DNA of 40,400 nucleotides from a virus: positions 1-40,400 of IMG/VR virus record IMGVR_UViG_3300045141_000480; one strand, given 5' to 3'. The notes under the pieces are model-generated. The model was given only the letters and a program-made list of their open reading frames with translations, had not been told where the DNA came from and ran no database searches. Below, piece after piece: positions 6,417 to 16,900 of this stretch. Position 1 is the stretch's first letter; the number at the start of each line of letters is the position of its first letter. Both the position numbers and the translations under genes were made by a program.

Positions 6417-8318
6417 ATGGCCGAACAGTTAACGGCGAATGATGTGATTGCTCGTTGCCGATGGTTAGAGCAAGATCAACTTTTGAGGGAGATGCGGGAT
6501 AGGGCCCGCAGCCGCCACGACCTCATCAGCATGTATGCGACCTCAGACATCCCGCCGCACATGACCAGGGGCGACGCCGTAGCCACGCCCTCGCCCGCGC
6601 TCATCGCCCTGCTCAACAGCATCCTCGCCGACATGGCCTCTTACCCCACGACGACCACGGTCATCCCCGAGGGCAAGATCTCGGTGGACTTCAATGAGAA
6701 CGCGGACGAGGTAGAGAAGGCCTACGCGATCATCCGCAGCCGTCTGGACGAGGGTGGCCAGAACAGCAGCGACCGGCGCTGGCACCAGGGCGGCACCGGC
6801 TGGGTGGTGGAGATAATCCACTGCGCCGCGGCGGGCGAGACCTTTGACAACGGCCTGCCCTGGCGCAAGGAGATCCCCGACCCGCTGACCTGCTTCTTCC
6901 CCATGGAGGGCGGGCCCAGGCGCCCGAGCATTATGGGACGGCGCTACGTGATGCAGTTCGCCGACGCCAAGGCCAGATACGACGGCCAGAAGCGCACCAG
7001 GTACGCGGGCCAGGAGCTGGGCATCACCAAGGACGGCATCGTCGGCTGGGCGCCCATCTCAGAGGACATGCCGGTCGAGGCCTCGGACGTGGGCAGCTTC
7101 ACGGCGCCCAGGGTGGGCCTGCCTGGCTACTCGACCTCAATCGAGATCATGGAGCTTTACACCCCTGACAAGGTCTACCACGTCGCCTTGCACGGCACCT
7201 TGTCGGGTCAGGGCGCGCTCGCCGGGGACGGCCTCGGCGGGGTGGACGGCATGCTGGGGCAGATGGTCTACGAGGCCGACACGATGACCGGAGGCATCCC
7301 CGTGGTGGTGGTGCCGGGTCACGTGACGCCGCTGCGCAACCCGGTCGAGCGCTTCCAGCCGGCCATCCTCCCGGCGATGCAGTGCGTGATGATGATCCAG
7401 CTAATCCGCGACATGATGATGACCCGGGCCTTCAACTGGCGCCCTGACTTTCTCGTCGAGCAGAGCCCCGAGATGGTCATGGCCCTGCGTGACGCAGGCG
7501 CCTTATCAGAGCCGACCAACCTCCAGCTAGAGCAGGGTGGGCCCAACATCATCAACGTCAACGGCAGGCCCATGCTCTGGACCATGCCGGCCGACGACAC
7601 CCTGCAACTGCTGCTCCAGTCCTGGACGGTGGAGCTCAACGGCTACATCAACACCGCGACCTCGGTGACCACGGCAGAGGTGGCGAAGCAGAGCACCCTC
7701 GGCGGCATCCAGCTAGCCATCGGCGTACGCAAGCGCCAGCAGGGCCCCTGGCTGGCCCACGGCGACTGGGCCGACGCCGAAGAGCTGAAGATGGTCCGGG
7801 CCTCGATGCTGCTCTACAAGAAGGACGTGCCGCTGTACTCGCGCGGCGGCGAGCGCTACCACAAGGGCAGCTTGAGCCCCAACACCTCGGTGACGCTTAC
7901 GCCCCAGATGGTGGACTTCCCGCACGAGATCGTTGTCACCACCGCGAGCATGACCGAGGAAGAGCGCCAGATGATGGTCGAGGCCTGGGCCCAGCGCCGC
8001 GCCCTCGGCCTCGCCACCCTCGAGCAGGGGCTTGAGGCCGCGGGCGAGCAGGACATCGAGCAGGCGATAGAAGACCTGGCGGTTGACCTGATGGAGGCGC
8101 ACAACACCAGCGCCTGGACCCAGATAGGCGACGCCGAGCTCGCGGACTACCTGCGCACCTCGGGCGGGATTATCGTCACCATCGGAGGCAACGCCGGCGG
8201 GGCGCAGTTACCGCCGGGGCAGACCCAGCCGGCGCCTCCCGGGTCCGGGGGGCAGAACCGGATCCCGGCGACGGCGACGGTGGCGGGCGGCAGCCTGGGC
8301 GCGCAGGCGCAGCCGTGA
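6417..8318 (+). CDS. Portal protein (putative)
   Basis: 633 residues, the right size for a podovirus-type portal, and the next structural gene after terminase. The sequence is a mixed alpha/beta body with no enzymatic motif. It has a charged helical N-terminus, a long Gly/Pro-containing middle, and a helical region around residues 530-570 (MTEEERQMMVEAWAQRR, EQAIEDLAVDLMEAH) that would suit the portal crown and stem, followed by a Gly/Pro-rich tail of about 55 residues. Its GGGGG ribosome site lies right after the HNH 1 leader. Function: dodecameric ring at the capsid vertex through which DNA passes. The call rests on size and position. Confidence 0.75.
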   Translation: MAEQLTANDVIARCRWLEQDQLLREMRDRARSRHDLISMYATSDIPPHMTRGDAVATPSPALIALLNSILADMASYPTTTTVIPEGKISVDFNENADEVEKAYAIIRSRLDEGGQNSSDRRWHQGGTGWVVEIIHCAAAGETFDNGLPWRKEIPDPLTCFFPMEGGPRRPSIMGRRYVMQFADAKARYDGQKRTRYAGQELGITKDGIVGWAPISEDMPVEASDVGSFTAPRVGLPGYSTSIEIMELYTPDKVYHVALHGTLSGQGALAGDGLGGVDGMLGQMVYEADTMTGGIPVVVVPGHVTPLRNPVERFQPAILPAMQCVMMIQLIRDMMMTRAFNWRPDFLVEQSPEMVMALRDAGALSEPTNLQLEQGGPNIINVNGRPMLWTMPADDTLQLLLQSWTVELNGYINTATSVTTAEVAKQSTLGGIQLAIGVRKRQQGPWLAHGDWADAEELKMVRASMLLYKKDVPLYSRGGERYHKGSLSPNTSVTLTPQMVDFPHEIVVTTASMTEEERQMMVEAWAQRRALGLATLEQGLEAAGEQDIEQAIEDLAVDLMEAHNTSAWTQIGDAELADYLRTSGGIIVTIGGNAGGAQLPPGQTQPAPPGSGGQNRIPATATVAGGSLGAQAQP

Positions 8319-8716
8319 TGGTCGAGGGCGGACGTGAGGTGGACGAGCATGTAGGTATGCGCCAGGTTACTGACGCCGCCGTCGCCATCATGCACGACTG
8401 GGGCCATGAGTTCATGCGCACCGACCGTCACGACAGACGTCGCAACCGCGAGATCAAGCGCAGCCTGAGTCCGCATACCGTCGAGGCGGTCAGGCGCTTC
8501 GCCATGCGGCGTATGCGGCGTCTGGCACTTATGCAGGTCCCGCGTCCCGGCTGGGTCTACTCATCGCCGAAGATTGAACTTGCGCGCGATGCGGCGCTGA
8601 GGGCGAACATGGTCTACGTCTGGGCCGAGTACGGAACCGTGCCCGAGTTGCCGGACCTTGAGATGCGCCTGCCTGATTATCTCAACGTGCTGGGCGAGGG
8701 CTGGACGGGAGCATGA
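8318..8716 (+). CDS. Hypothetical late protein, basic helical
   Basis: 132 residues from the ATG at 8318, which shares one base with the portal stop (a GTG three bases upstream is also possible). The centre is strongly basic (RHDRRRNREIKRS, RRFAMRRMRRLA) and helical; the C-terminus is hydrophobic-acidic. No family recognised. Lying just after the portal, it could be a head or connector accessory, but there is no motif to show it. Confidence 0.7.
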   Translation: MVEGGREVDEHVGMRQVTDAAVAIMHDWGHEFMRTDRHDRRRNREIKRSLSPHTVEAVRRFAMRRMRRLALMQVPRPGWVYSSPKIELARDAALRANMVYVWAEYGTVPELPDLEMRLPDYLNVLGEGWTGA

Positions 8717-8901
8717 CCAACCAGTGCCGGCTGCTTCACGACTGGGCCAAGTGGCAGATGGTTAAGGACGAGTTGGAATTGCCCCCTGAGCTCATAGGTC
8801 CCTGGCATCGGGCGCTTCAGGAACGGGTCTGCCTGCGCTGCGGCCGCCGTCAGGCCAAGCCAATCATGACGGTCAAGGCCTTCTGGCAGGTGTTGCCATG
8901 A
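8713..8901 (+). CDS. Small hypothetical protein with CxxC
   Basis: 62 residues, ATG overlapping the previous stop. A Trp-rich N-terminal half (LLHDWAKWQM) and one CLRCGRR knuckle near residue 40. With a single CxxC, it may bind zinc only with the upstream Cys or as a dimer. The stop overlaps the next ATG (ATGA). Function unknown. Confidence 0.65.
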   Translation: MTNQCRLLHDWAKWQMVKDELELPPELIGPWHRALQERVCLRCGRRQAKPIMTVKAFWQVLP

Positions 8902-9362
8902 GGCGTTACGAGTTACCCGTGATGACCGGCTGCGTCGGCTGTGGCGAGTGCTGCACCCTGGTCAACGCCCGGCACGACGAGCTCAAGCGCATCCGGCACT
9001 ACATGCGTGACAACGGCGTCAGGTGGCAACCGCCGGAAGTGCGCCCCTCAGGCAGGACTGATGGCGTCAATCCTTACTGCGGCTTCCTCCGCGCCCAGGA
9101 CGATGGCACCTGGGCCTGCGGCATCTACCCCGTGAGGCCGTGGGTTTGCCGCGCCTTCGGCGTCTTCGCCGAAATGGTCTGCTCGTACTCGCCGGAGGAA
9201 GCGCGGTTCGAGTTGTCTGCTGATGAAGTGAGGGGCCGGCGACTCGGCAGCGGCTTCGACAAGACCCTGGGCGAGGTCTTCGAGCCGGGCTACCGCGAGC
9301 GTCTCGCGCCGTACTTCGAGGCCGTCGCAGCCATGCGGAAGCTCAAGGGGCTGCTGGCATGA
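8898..9362 (+). CDS. YkgJ-like cysteine-cluster protein
   Basis: 154 residues. Starts with a dense Cys cluster GCVGCGECCT (C12, C15, C18, C19), then NPYCGFL (C61), WACGIYPVRPWVCRAFG (C74, C84). The CxxCxxCC plus CxIYxxRPxxCR pattern is the signature of the YkgJ/CxxCxxCC family, which binds a metal or Fe-S cluster. The molecular role of the family is not established. It is embedded by 4-base overlaps among late head genes, so it is probably expressed with them. An enzyme modifying virion or host proteins is possible but not shown. Confidence 0.85.
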   Translation: MRRYELPVMTGCVGCGECCTLVNARHDELKRIRHYMRDNGVRWQPPEVRPSGRTDGVNPYCGFLRAQDDGTWACGIYPVRPWVCRAFGVFAEMVCSYSPEEARFELSADEVRGRRLGSGFDKTLGEVFEPGYRERLAPYFEAVAAMRKLKGLLA

Positions 9363-9838
9363 CCAACCAGGTGCAGGCTCCCGGCCCCGGCGTCGCAGGC
9401 ATGCCCTCAGCGCCCTTCAGCGCCCGTCTGCGGCCCCAGAGCGTTACTCAGACCCCCAACGTGCTTATCGATGAAGCACGCCTGTATTCCCCACCGACAT
9501 TGGGCTCGTATTGGTCCTGGCTGGCGCGCCGGGCGCCGGAGCGGGTCAAGCCGGCGCTCAAGCGCGCTACTGAGAATAGCGGCAGGCGCTGCCTCATCGC
9601 CTGGGACGCGGCCCTGGCCGGGCTCGGGGTGACCACGCCCGAGCCCCAGGTGCGCTTGCAGTTGTACCGCCGCAAGCCTATGGAGCTGTGGGTGGAGCAG
9701 CGCGGAAAGTTCCCGTGGAGATTTCAGGCTGATTGGCTCGATTGGGAAAAGTTAGAGGGTAGGCTGATCCCGATGCCGCCCATGCCCGTGCCGCAGGGCG
9801 CGGTGGGGCCACAGATACCTCAGATGGCAGCAGCATGA
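9359..9838 (+). CDS. Hypothetical late protein
   Basis: 159 residues, coupled by ATGA. A Pro/Ala-rich, probably disordered N-terminus is followed by a compact Trp/Arg-rich centre (SYWSWLARRAPERV, FPWRFQADWLDWEK) and a Pro/Met-rich tail. No family recognised. It resembles a small structural or connector-associated protein by position only. Confidence 0.7.
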   Translation: MTNQVQAPGPGVAGMPSAPFSARLRPQSVTQTPNVLIDEARLYSPPTLGSYWSWLARRAPERVKPALKRATENSGRRCLIAWDAALAGLGVTTPEPQVRLQLYRRKPMELWVEQRGKFPWRFQADWLDWEKLEGRLIPMPPMPVPQGAVGPQIPQMAAA

Positions 9839-9861
9839 CCACCCGCGCCAGGAGGCGAAAG

Positions 9862-10143
9862 ATGCAAGAGCTAAACGGCAACGTACCCATCCTGGGCCAG
9901 CGCACGATGCGGGTCGTACCGCAGTCGCTGGTCTCGCTGGTGCGCTCCCTGGACGCCAACGGGACTTTCGAGCCTGAGTCGGTCATGAACGTGGGCGGCG
10001 TGCCTCAGGGCGTCGCAGGCCGGTCCAACATCATGTCGGGCGAAGACCTCATCGACGAAATCGTGGAGGCGCTCAAGCCGGCGATAAGGGAGGTCGTGCG
10101 CGACGAGCTCAATCGGCACGAGCGCGAGGGCTACAGCGGATGA
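9862..10143 (+). CDS. Hypothetical late protein
   Basis: 93 residues from the ATG at 9862, chosen because a strong GGAGG lies at 9851-9855, six bases upstream. The longer frame from 9835 has an ATGA overlap with the previous stop and remains possible. The C-terminal half is an acidic-basic amphipathic helix (LIDEIVEALKPAIREVVRDEL). No family recognised. Confidence 0.65.
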   Translation: MQELNGNVPILGQRTMRVVPQSLVSLVRSLDANGTFEPESVMNVGGVPQGVAGRSNIMSGEDLIDEIVEALKPAIREVVRDELNRHEREGYSG

Positions 10144-10496
10144 CCGACGAATACCTCGAGCCCGCGATTGTCACCCACTCGGGCGGCCCCGGCGTCGTGC
10201 ACGACCTTAACGTCTCGCACGGGCAGAGCTACGCCGCCTACTCGTTCTACGGCCTCTCGAAGGACGAGGGCCTCGCGGTGCTGGAGGCGCAGCTACGCTT
10301 CGACGAGAGCCGCGCGCCCTACGTCGCGCTCACCATGCCCTGCGGTGAGCAGGCCGTGTACGAGACCAAGGCCGACTTCCCCGCCGTTACCACGGCCTGC
10401 ACCTGCGGCGACCCCAACCACTGGTTCGTTTATTACCTGGCGAAGACAAAGGCCAAGGCGAAGCCCAAAGTGGCGAGGGCCAAGAAGAAGAGATGA
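10140..10496 (+). CDS. Hypothetical late protein with Lys/Ala tail
   Basis: 118 residues, ATG overlapping the previous stop (ATGA). Mixed beta-type body with three Cys, including ACTCGD near residue 87, and a strongly basic C-terminal tail (KTKAKAKPKVARAKKKR) that could bind nucleic acid. Function unknown. It is coupled to the downstream metallopeptidase by ATGA. Confidence 0.68.
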   Translation: MTDEYLEPAIVTHSGGPGVVHDLNVSHGQSYAAYSFYGLSKDEGLAVLEAQLRFDESRAPYVALTMPCGEQAVYETKADFPAVTTACTCGDPNHWFVYYLAKTKAKAKPKVARAKKKR

Positions 10497-10906
10497 CGGA
10501 CGCCGAGTACGAGGTTGCGAAAGGCCGCGTAGAGAAACTGTGCAAGAAGTGGCACTACGCTGCTGGCCTTGGCTGGTGGATGCTGACCTACGAATGGTGT
10601 CGCGAGACCCGAGACTATACGCCTAACTCGGGCAACAAGGCCGAGGCTGCGGCGACGCACACGATGTGGCAGTACCGGCAGGCAACCATCGACTGGAACC
10701 TCGACGTGCTCCAGAACCTGAACGAGGCCGAACTAGAGGGCGTTGTCGTGCACGAGTTTGCCCACGTCCTCATCGACTGCCTGATGGCTCACGTTCCGGC
10801 AAAGGCCCGCGACCTCATGGAGTACACCACCGAGAACGTCGCACGAGCCATCAAGGCTGCTTATGACTCTGGCCGCGAGTACGACCCTGTAACAGGCGAG
10901 TACTAG
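10493..10906 (+). CDS. Zinc metallopeptidase-like protein (HExxH)
   Basis: 137 residues. VVVHEFAHVLID carries the HExxH zinc-protease motif (H87, E88, H91). A helix with Glu residues (EYTTEN; E110 or E114) follows at a distance suited to the third ligand of a gluzincin. The N-terminus is helical with several Trp and Cys. Size and motif fit the small metallopeptidase domains seen in phages. It ends directly at the start of the giant virion protein, so processing of a virion protein or cleavage of a host target after ejection are both possible; neither is shown. Confidence 0.75.
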   Translation: MTDAEYEVAKGRVEKLCKKWHYAAGLGWWMLTYEWCRETRDYTPNSGNKAEAAATHTMWQYRQATIDWNLDVLQNLNEAELEGVVVHEFAHVLIDCLMAHVPAKARDLMEYTTENVARAIKAAYDSGREYDPVTGEY

Positions 10907-13900
10907 GTGCTCGTCTTAAGCGCCGGTCCCGCCTCCACCGACAGCTTGCAGCCGCTTGCCGCAGGCGTGGACGACGAGCCGCCGCCCGAGCCCCGAGGCC
11001 CTGACGCACCGCCGGTACTGAGCCGCTACGACCCCTCGGTCGAGCAGTGGCGCCAGCAGATATGGCAGGGGATGCCGGACTCGCTCAAGAGCCGTCCCGA
11101 CGCTGCCACCCTGCTGGACAAGACCCTGCACGCGGTCCAGGGCGAGTCCTCGGGCGACCCGGGCGCGGTCGGCGACAATGGTGTCGCGCACGGATTGTTC
11201 CAATCGCATTACGTGGGCGCAGGAGCAAGTCCGCAGGCCCAGATTGCCGACGCCTGGCGCCTGGTCCAGGGGGACATCCAGCAGGGTGGCACCGGCTTCG
11301 GCGACTGGGGCGAGGGACGCTCTTACCAGGGACAGCCCTTCGGCGCCTTCGGGCGCACGCCCTACGGTGCCGGCGACCCCCTGGCGCAGCACCTCAGCAC
11401 GGGCCAGACCTCGTCTTTCATCCCCGGGCCGTCCATTGCGCCTCAGCCCTTCTCGCCCTACGTGCCCCAGCCCGACCCGTTTGCGGACGTGACTACGGGT
11501 GCTGAAGGTCAGATGCAGGCCCCGGCAGCACCACCGTCCTACGACCCCTCGGCCAACGATTACGGGCCGGGCAACCCCTACTCAAGTGGTGCGGCCCTGT
11601 CGAACTTCAACCCTGGCTCGTCCTCTGCGGTTACGACTCCCTACACCTGGGGCATGGGCCAGCCGGACGACTTGCAGCCTTCCGGCGTATCGCCTCTCAG
11701 TGGCCCAGCCATAGGGCGCGAGGACATTCCGCTAAGGACTGAGGGGACGCTGCGAGGCGCGCTTCTGGGTCAGCCTCAGCAGGGAACCCCGCCGGCTAAT
11801 GTCCAGCCGCTCCAAGACCCGAGGACGTCGCAGGACATGTCGGGGCCCGTAGCCGGGTCGTTTGACTATGCCCCTAGCGCGCCCCGGGTAGGGCCTTCGA
11901 TTCCGGTTCGTCCCCTGGGCGGGCCTCCCGGCCTGCTCGTCCCCGGCAACATCGACCTCTCTAACAGGCCCCGGGTGCGCAATGCCGACGGCAGCATCAG
12001 CACCGTGCGCAGCATTGGCATCGAGGAGGACGGGCACGAGGTGCTCATCCCCACCGTCTCGGACGACGGCCGCATCCTGACCAACGCGCAGGCCATCGCG
12101 CTCTACCACGCTACGGGTCGGCACCTGGGGATCTTTGCTAGCCAGGCCCAGGCTGACGCCTATGCGCAGCAACTGCACGAGCAGGAAGCGGCGAAGCTGG
12201 ACCAGGCGTCTGCCACCACCGGGGCCGAGCAGCAGATGCAGACGGCGCAGCCGCAGCAGGACACAACGCCCTACCAGCCCTACGTGGGCTCAGACCTCCA
12301 GCAGCACCTGAGCACGGGCGGGCCGCGTCTCCTGGACGTGACCAACCCATCCGATTACCAGACCTTGCAGGAGCAGGTAGAGGGCGCTACGGCGCCGCCG
12401 CAGGAGGGCTACACCTACGACCCCAACGTGATGCAGAGCCGCGCTAACGCCGTCCTGGGGCCCTCAGACAACCCTCTGGGGACTGCCCTTGGTCCGGTGC
12501 AGAGCCTGTATAACCGGGCCAACCCCAACATTCCTGTCGTGGGGCCTGCAATCAGGAACTACGTGAGGCCTGCGATAGGGGCGATTGCCGACATTGGCGT
12601 CAATGGGGCCGGAGGCGTCGTTAGCCAGGCCTCTCAGGCGCTTGGCGGTCCGGCGCTGCCTACGGGCGAAAGCCTCATCAGGGGCGGCATCCGGCGGGCA
12701 ACGGGTCTTATTGGCAGTCAGTTAGCGACCGACGTCCAGCAGGCGACGGGGCTGGGCCCCAGGGGCATTAACCTGCCCTCCGTTTCGAGCGTGGCCTCAG
12801 CGCCTCTAACTGGTCGCGCTCTTGATACGGCGCTGCTGCTTTACGGTCCAGGCAGGGAGGCGCTTGAGCGGGCAGCGCTCTCGGGTCTGCCGGAGGAGCT
12901 GCCTCGCGCGCCCCAGGCCTTCAGCCAGTACGCCCGCTCCGACCGCGACGCCGCCATGCAGGCCGCAGCGGTAGCCGAGCGCCAGGGCATACCGAGGGCG
13001 GTTGAGACGGCTGCCGGTGCAGAGCCCCGGCCCGGCCCTACCGACGTGGGCCGTCCTGCCCGTCCTGGGATGACGATGCAGCCCGTGGGCGGCGGTGCGC
13101 CTACCCCGGCTGAGGAGGCTGCTCAGGGCGCGGGGCGGGCGCTGCCTGCGGGCGGCGGGACAAGCGCATTGCCTTCCCGCGGCGAGGTACTGCCCTACGA
13201 CGCGACCGTCCCTCAATCCACCGTGCGCGGCGAGCCAACAGACCATGTCTTCAGCGAGGGTGCGCTGGCGGCAGCAGCCTCCCGAAACCGTCTGAACGAG
13301 GTGACGCCGCCTTCCGTGCCCAACATACCCGTGGGTTCCTGGAGGGCAGAAGCCGTACACGACGACGGGTCTATTGACCTTGCGCAATTGCAGCGATTCC
13401 CCCTTGATGACCCGCGCCTTCAGTTCACCGAGTCGGGCCCCGACTTCCAGAAGAGTCAGGCAGTAGTCGATAAGTACGCCTCCTGGATCAAAGATGGGTC
13501 GATGCCGCCGCCGGTAAAGGGCGTCGAGGTTCTTAACGACGACGGCACCCTGAACCACATCGCAGTCACAGACGGGCAGCACCGTGCACTCGCGCTGAAG
13601 CAAGCACTGGGCGATAAAGCATCGATTGACGTCTGGGTCGCGAAGTCTGACCCCGGCAATCCAGCCCAGCCCTTGATGCTGCGAAGCGGTGCCACAGGCA
13701 TCCCTACGGCGCCGCAGGAGGCTGCTGGCGGTGTGCCACAACCACCTGCGCCCTCAGCACCGGCTGGGGTAACATCCTCGGTACAGCAGCCGACGCCACA
13801 GCCTCCCACACCAGCGTCGGGCGGGCCGGGAGCAGCCGGAGGAGGAGCAGCAGGCGGCGGGGCCGGCCAACCTCCCCCGGCCGCTCCTGCACCGGGCACG

Positions 13901-16900
13901 CTACCGCCCCTGGGCGACTCCGGTATCCAAGACGCCCTCGCCCGCAAGGAAGAGGCCACCCTCACCCCGGGCCAGGTCTTCGGCCCCGAGGGCAGCATCC
14001 AGCGCAAGGTGGCCGGCGCTATCAACCCCTCCGTAGACCTGCCCCGAAGCGTGCACGTCGCCAACCAGGCCCGCACCGCGGTGCAGGCGACCCTGCGCAC
14101 CGAGTTCTCCCGGGCCGAGATGCCGGCCTTAAAGAATGTCGCTGAGGTCTTTGACGCGGAGAAGCCGACCTATACCGGTCCGGCGACCAATCCCCTCAAG
14201 AACCACTACGCGGATTATCTCGAGTACCCCAGCGAGTACGACGCGAGCCCCAAGCTTGAGGCAGCAAAAGCCGCCTGGGATGCTACTGGCGTGAAGGTCC
14301 TGTCCAAAGCCCGTGGCGAGTACGGCGTGGACATCGAGCTCCTGCACCCCGGCCAGGACCCCAAGGCTTCTTACGTGCCCCACATGCAGGCCCGTGATGA
14401 CCTGGAGAAGGCGGTCGAGAGCACCTCCAAGAGCCTCTCGTCCAAGCAGGGCATCGCCAAGGAGCGGGGCTACCCCACCCTGCGCGAGCGGATGCTCCGC
14501 AACCCCGACTGGAAGCCGGAGCTCGACCCGGCGGTGCTCGCTGACCTGCATGCTTCATCCCTGGCCTCGATGGCGGCCAACAACACCTTCAAGGCCGGGG
14601 TCGGCGGCAAGACCCTGACCGAGGTGATGGAGGAGCAGCACCCCGGCCTAGACAAGGCGCGGCAGGCGGCGCAGGGCAAGATCTCCGGCGCCAAGCAGAG
14701 CATCGCCCGGGCCGAGGCGGCGGCGAAGACTGCCGGCGTCACCCAGGAAGCGCTCGACCGTGAGATTGCGGGTGTGAGGCGTCGTCAGGGCGCGGCTGCC
14801 GGCCGCATGCAGGACGTCGAGGACCAGTTGCCGGAGCTGACCGCGATGCGTAACGAGGTGGCCGAGCTCCAGGCCCGGGCCCGTGCTATTGCCCGTCTGA
14901 CCGCCAAGGCCGGCAGCTTGAACACGGCTGCGACCGCGGGTGGCGAGGCGGCACGCACAGCCCTTGAGGCCGAGGCCAAGAGGATTGCCGGCCTGTTCGA
15001 GGGCGCGCACGACGCTAGCCTGAGGCGCATTGCCCCCGACGTGCTCCTGAGCAACAAGCTCTCGCCGGTGGAACGCACCAAGCTGCGCGAGGTCTGGTCG
15101 CGGCTCAAGGCGATGGACGACCTGGCGGCGCGGGCCGGTAACCAGGGTGCTGCGGCAGCGCGGGCTGGTGCTACTGAGACCCGGGGCAACGCTCAGGTGC
15201 AGAAGCTCATGGACGACGTGGCCGAGATTGCCCAGGAGGCGGTAGGTTCGACCAACCCGGCCGACGTTGACCACGCTATTACCGGGCTTGACGGCCGCAT
15301 CCGCCGGCTTGAGGACCAACTACTGGCCCGCGCTTCCGGCGCCGCCGAGTCGCAGCGGGCCCTGCGCGGGGTCGAGGGCAGTCTTCACAACGCTTCGGAG
15401 GCACAGCGCATACGCCAGGCGGCACAAGAGGCGAAGGCCGCTATCGGCCAGGCGCGTCTGCCGGCGCTCCAGACCACTGTGGAGAACGCCCGGGCCCGTT
15501 ACCGCACCGCGGCAATTGAGGGTTACGAGCTAAACCGAAACACCTACAGGTATCACGAGCCGGTGGTGAACCGGGCAATTAATAGCGTGCTCAAGACCGG
15601 CTTCGACAACGCCTTCATCGACACCGCCCTCAAGGCCGGCAACCTGATGCGGGCCGTGGGCCTTGGCCCCGACTTCTCGCCCCTGACGATTCAGGGCCTG
15701 CTGGGAGCGCTCTCCCACCCCGATGTGCTGGTCAAGAACGCAGCCAACTTCGTCAAGATTTTCAATTCGGACGAGGCGCTACAGAGGCTGTTCGACCCCG
15801 CGCTGGTGCGCCGCTACGAGTTCGCCTCGGGCCGGCCCCTGGGCTCTGCCTCAGAGGACCTGCTCAAGTCAACGGTGGGGCCGCAGATAGGCCTCGGCAA
15901 CCGGCCGGTCAAGCGCTTCAACGACGCCCTCGAGCGCGTGCTCGACTACGGCTCGCTCAGGGCCTTTGAAGCCGACAGCAAGATCCTCCAGAGCGGCCGT
16001 AACGGCCTGCCTCAGAACGTGGCCGACCATGAGGCCGAGAGCGCCCTGAGCAAGGTCGTGCCGCGGATCAACAACGCGGCCCAGGGACGCAGCGCCCAGC
16101 GGGTCTCGCTTGAGGGAGCACTGCCGACCTCGCGCTCGTTCACGGTCCAGCCCTTCGCCCTCGCCAAGGACTTTGCCTCAGGCGCAGCCAAGCTAACCCG
16201 TGGAGCTGCGGGCAAGATCCCCGGCGTGAGCCCCGGCCCCGAACTGTCCGGCCGGGAGGACCTCGCAATCATCCGCGGCATAGCACTCCTGGGCTCGCTC
16301 ATGACCATCTCCATAACCAGCGCCCTGCTCTCGGCCGAGGCCAACAAGAAGGACCCGATCTCTGCGGTCAAGGAAGTCATGGACCCCTCCAGCGGCAAGT
16401 TCATGAACCTCATCCTCGGCAGCGCCGGCTCTATAGGTCTGGGCGGTCCCATGCGCTCTGCCTTCCTCGGCGTATGGCGCACCATGACCCAGGGGCCGCA
16501 GGGCGGGATTAACTACGCCCGTAACCGCCTCGAGCCCGTGCTGGGCGCGGGCGTGGACGTACTGACCAACACCGACTTCAGGGGTAACCCGGTGCGCACG
16601 GGCTCGCCCTGGAACCAGATGCTCCAGAGCGCGGTGCACATCGCCCAGGGCGCCAACCTGCTCGGCGGCGGCATCACTCAGGGCTACGGCGAGTCTGGGG
16701 TGCAGGGAGCGGCCGAGCAGGCAGCCTCAGGACTGGGCGGGGTCAACTACCAGGAGCGCAGCCAGTACGAGAAGCGCGACCTCATCGCGAGACAGGGCAT
16801 CCAGGTCAAGCAGCCGGACGGCTCGACCAAGCTCATGAAGGCCGACTCTTACCAGAGCGCCTCGCCGGCCTTAAAGGACGCAATCAACAAAATGAACGTC

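Noticed and set aside
5890-6417. 175-codon + strand frame between the zinc-ribbon gene and the portal
   Set aside because: It is opposite a clear HNH endonuclease gene with all motifs and a ribosome site; the + strand product has no recognisable pattern.
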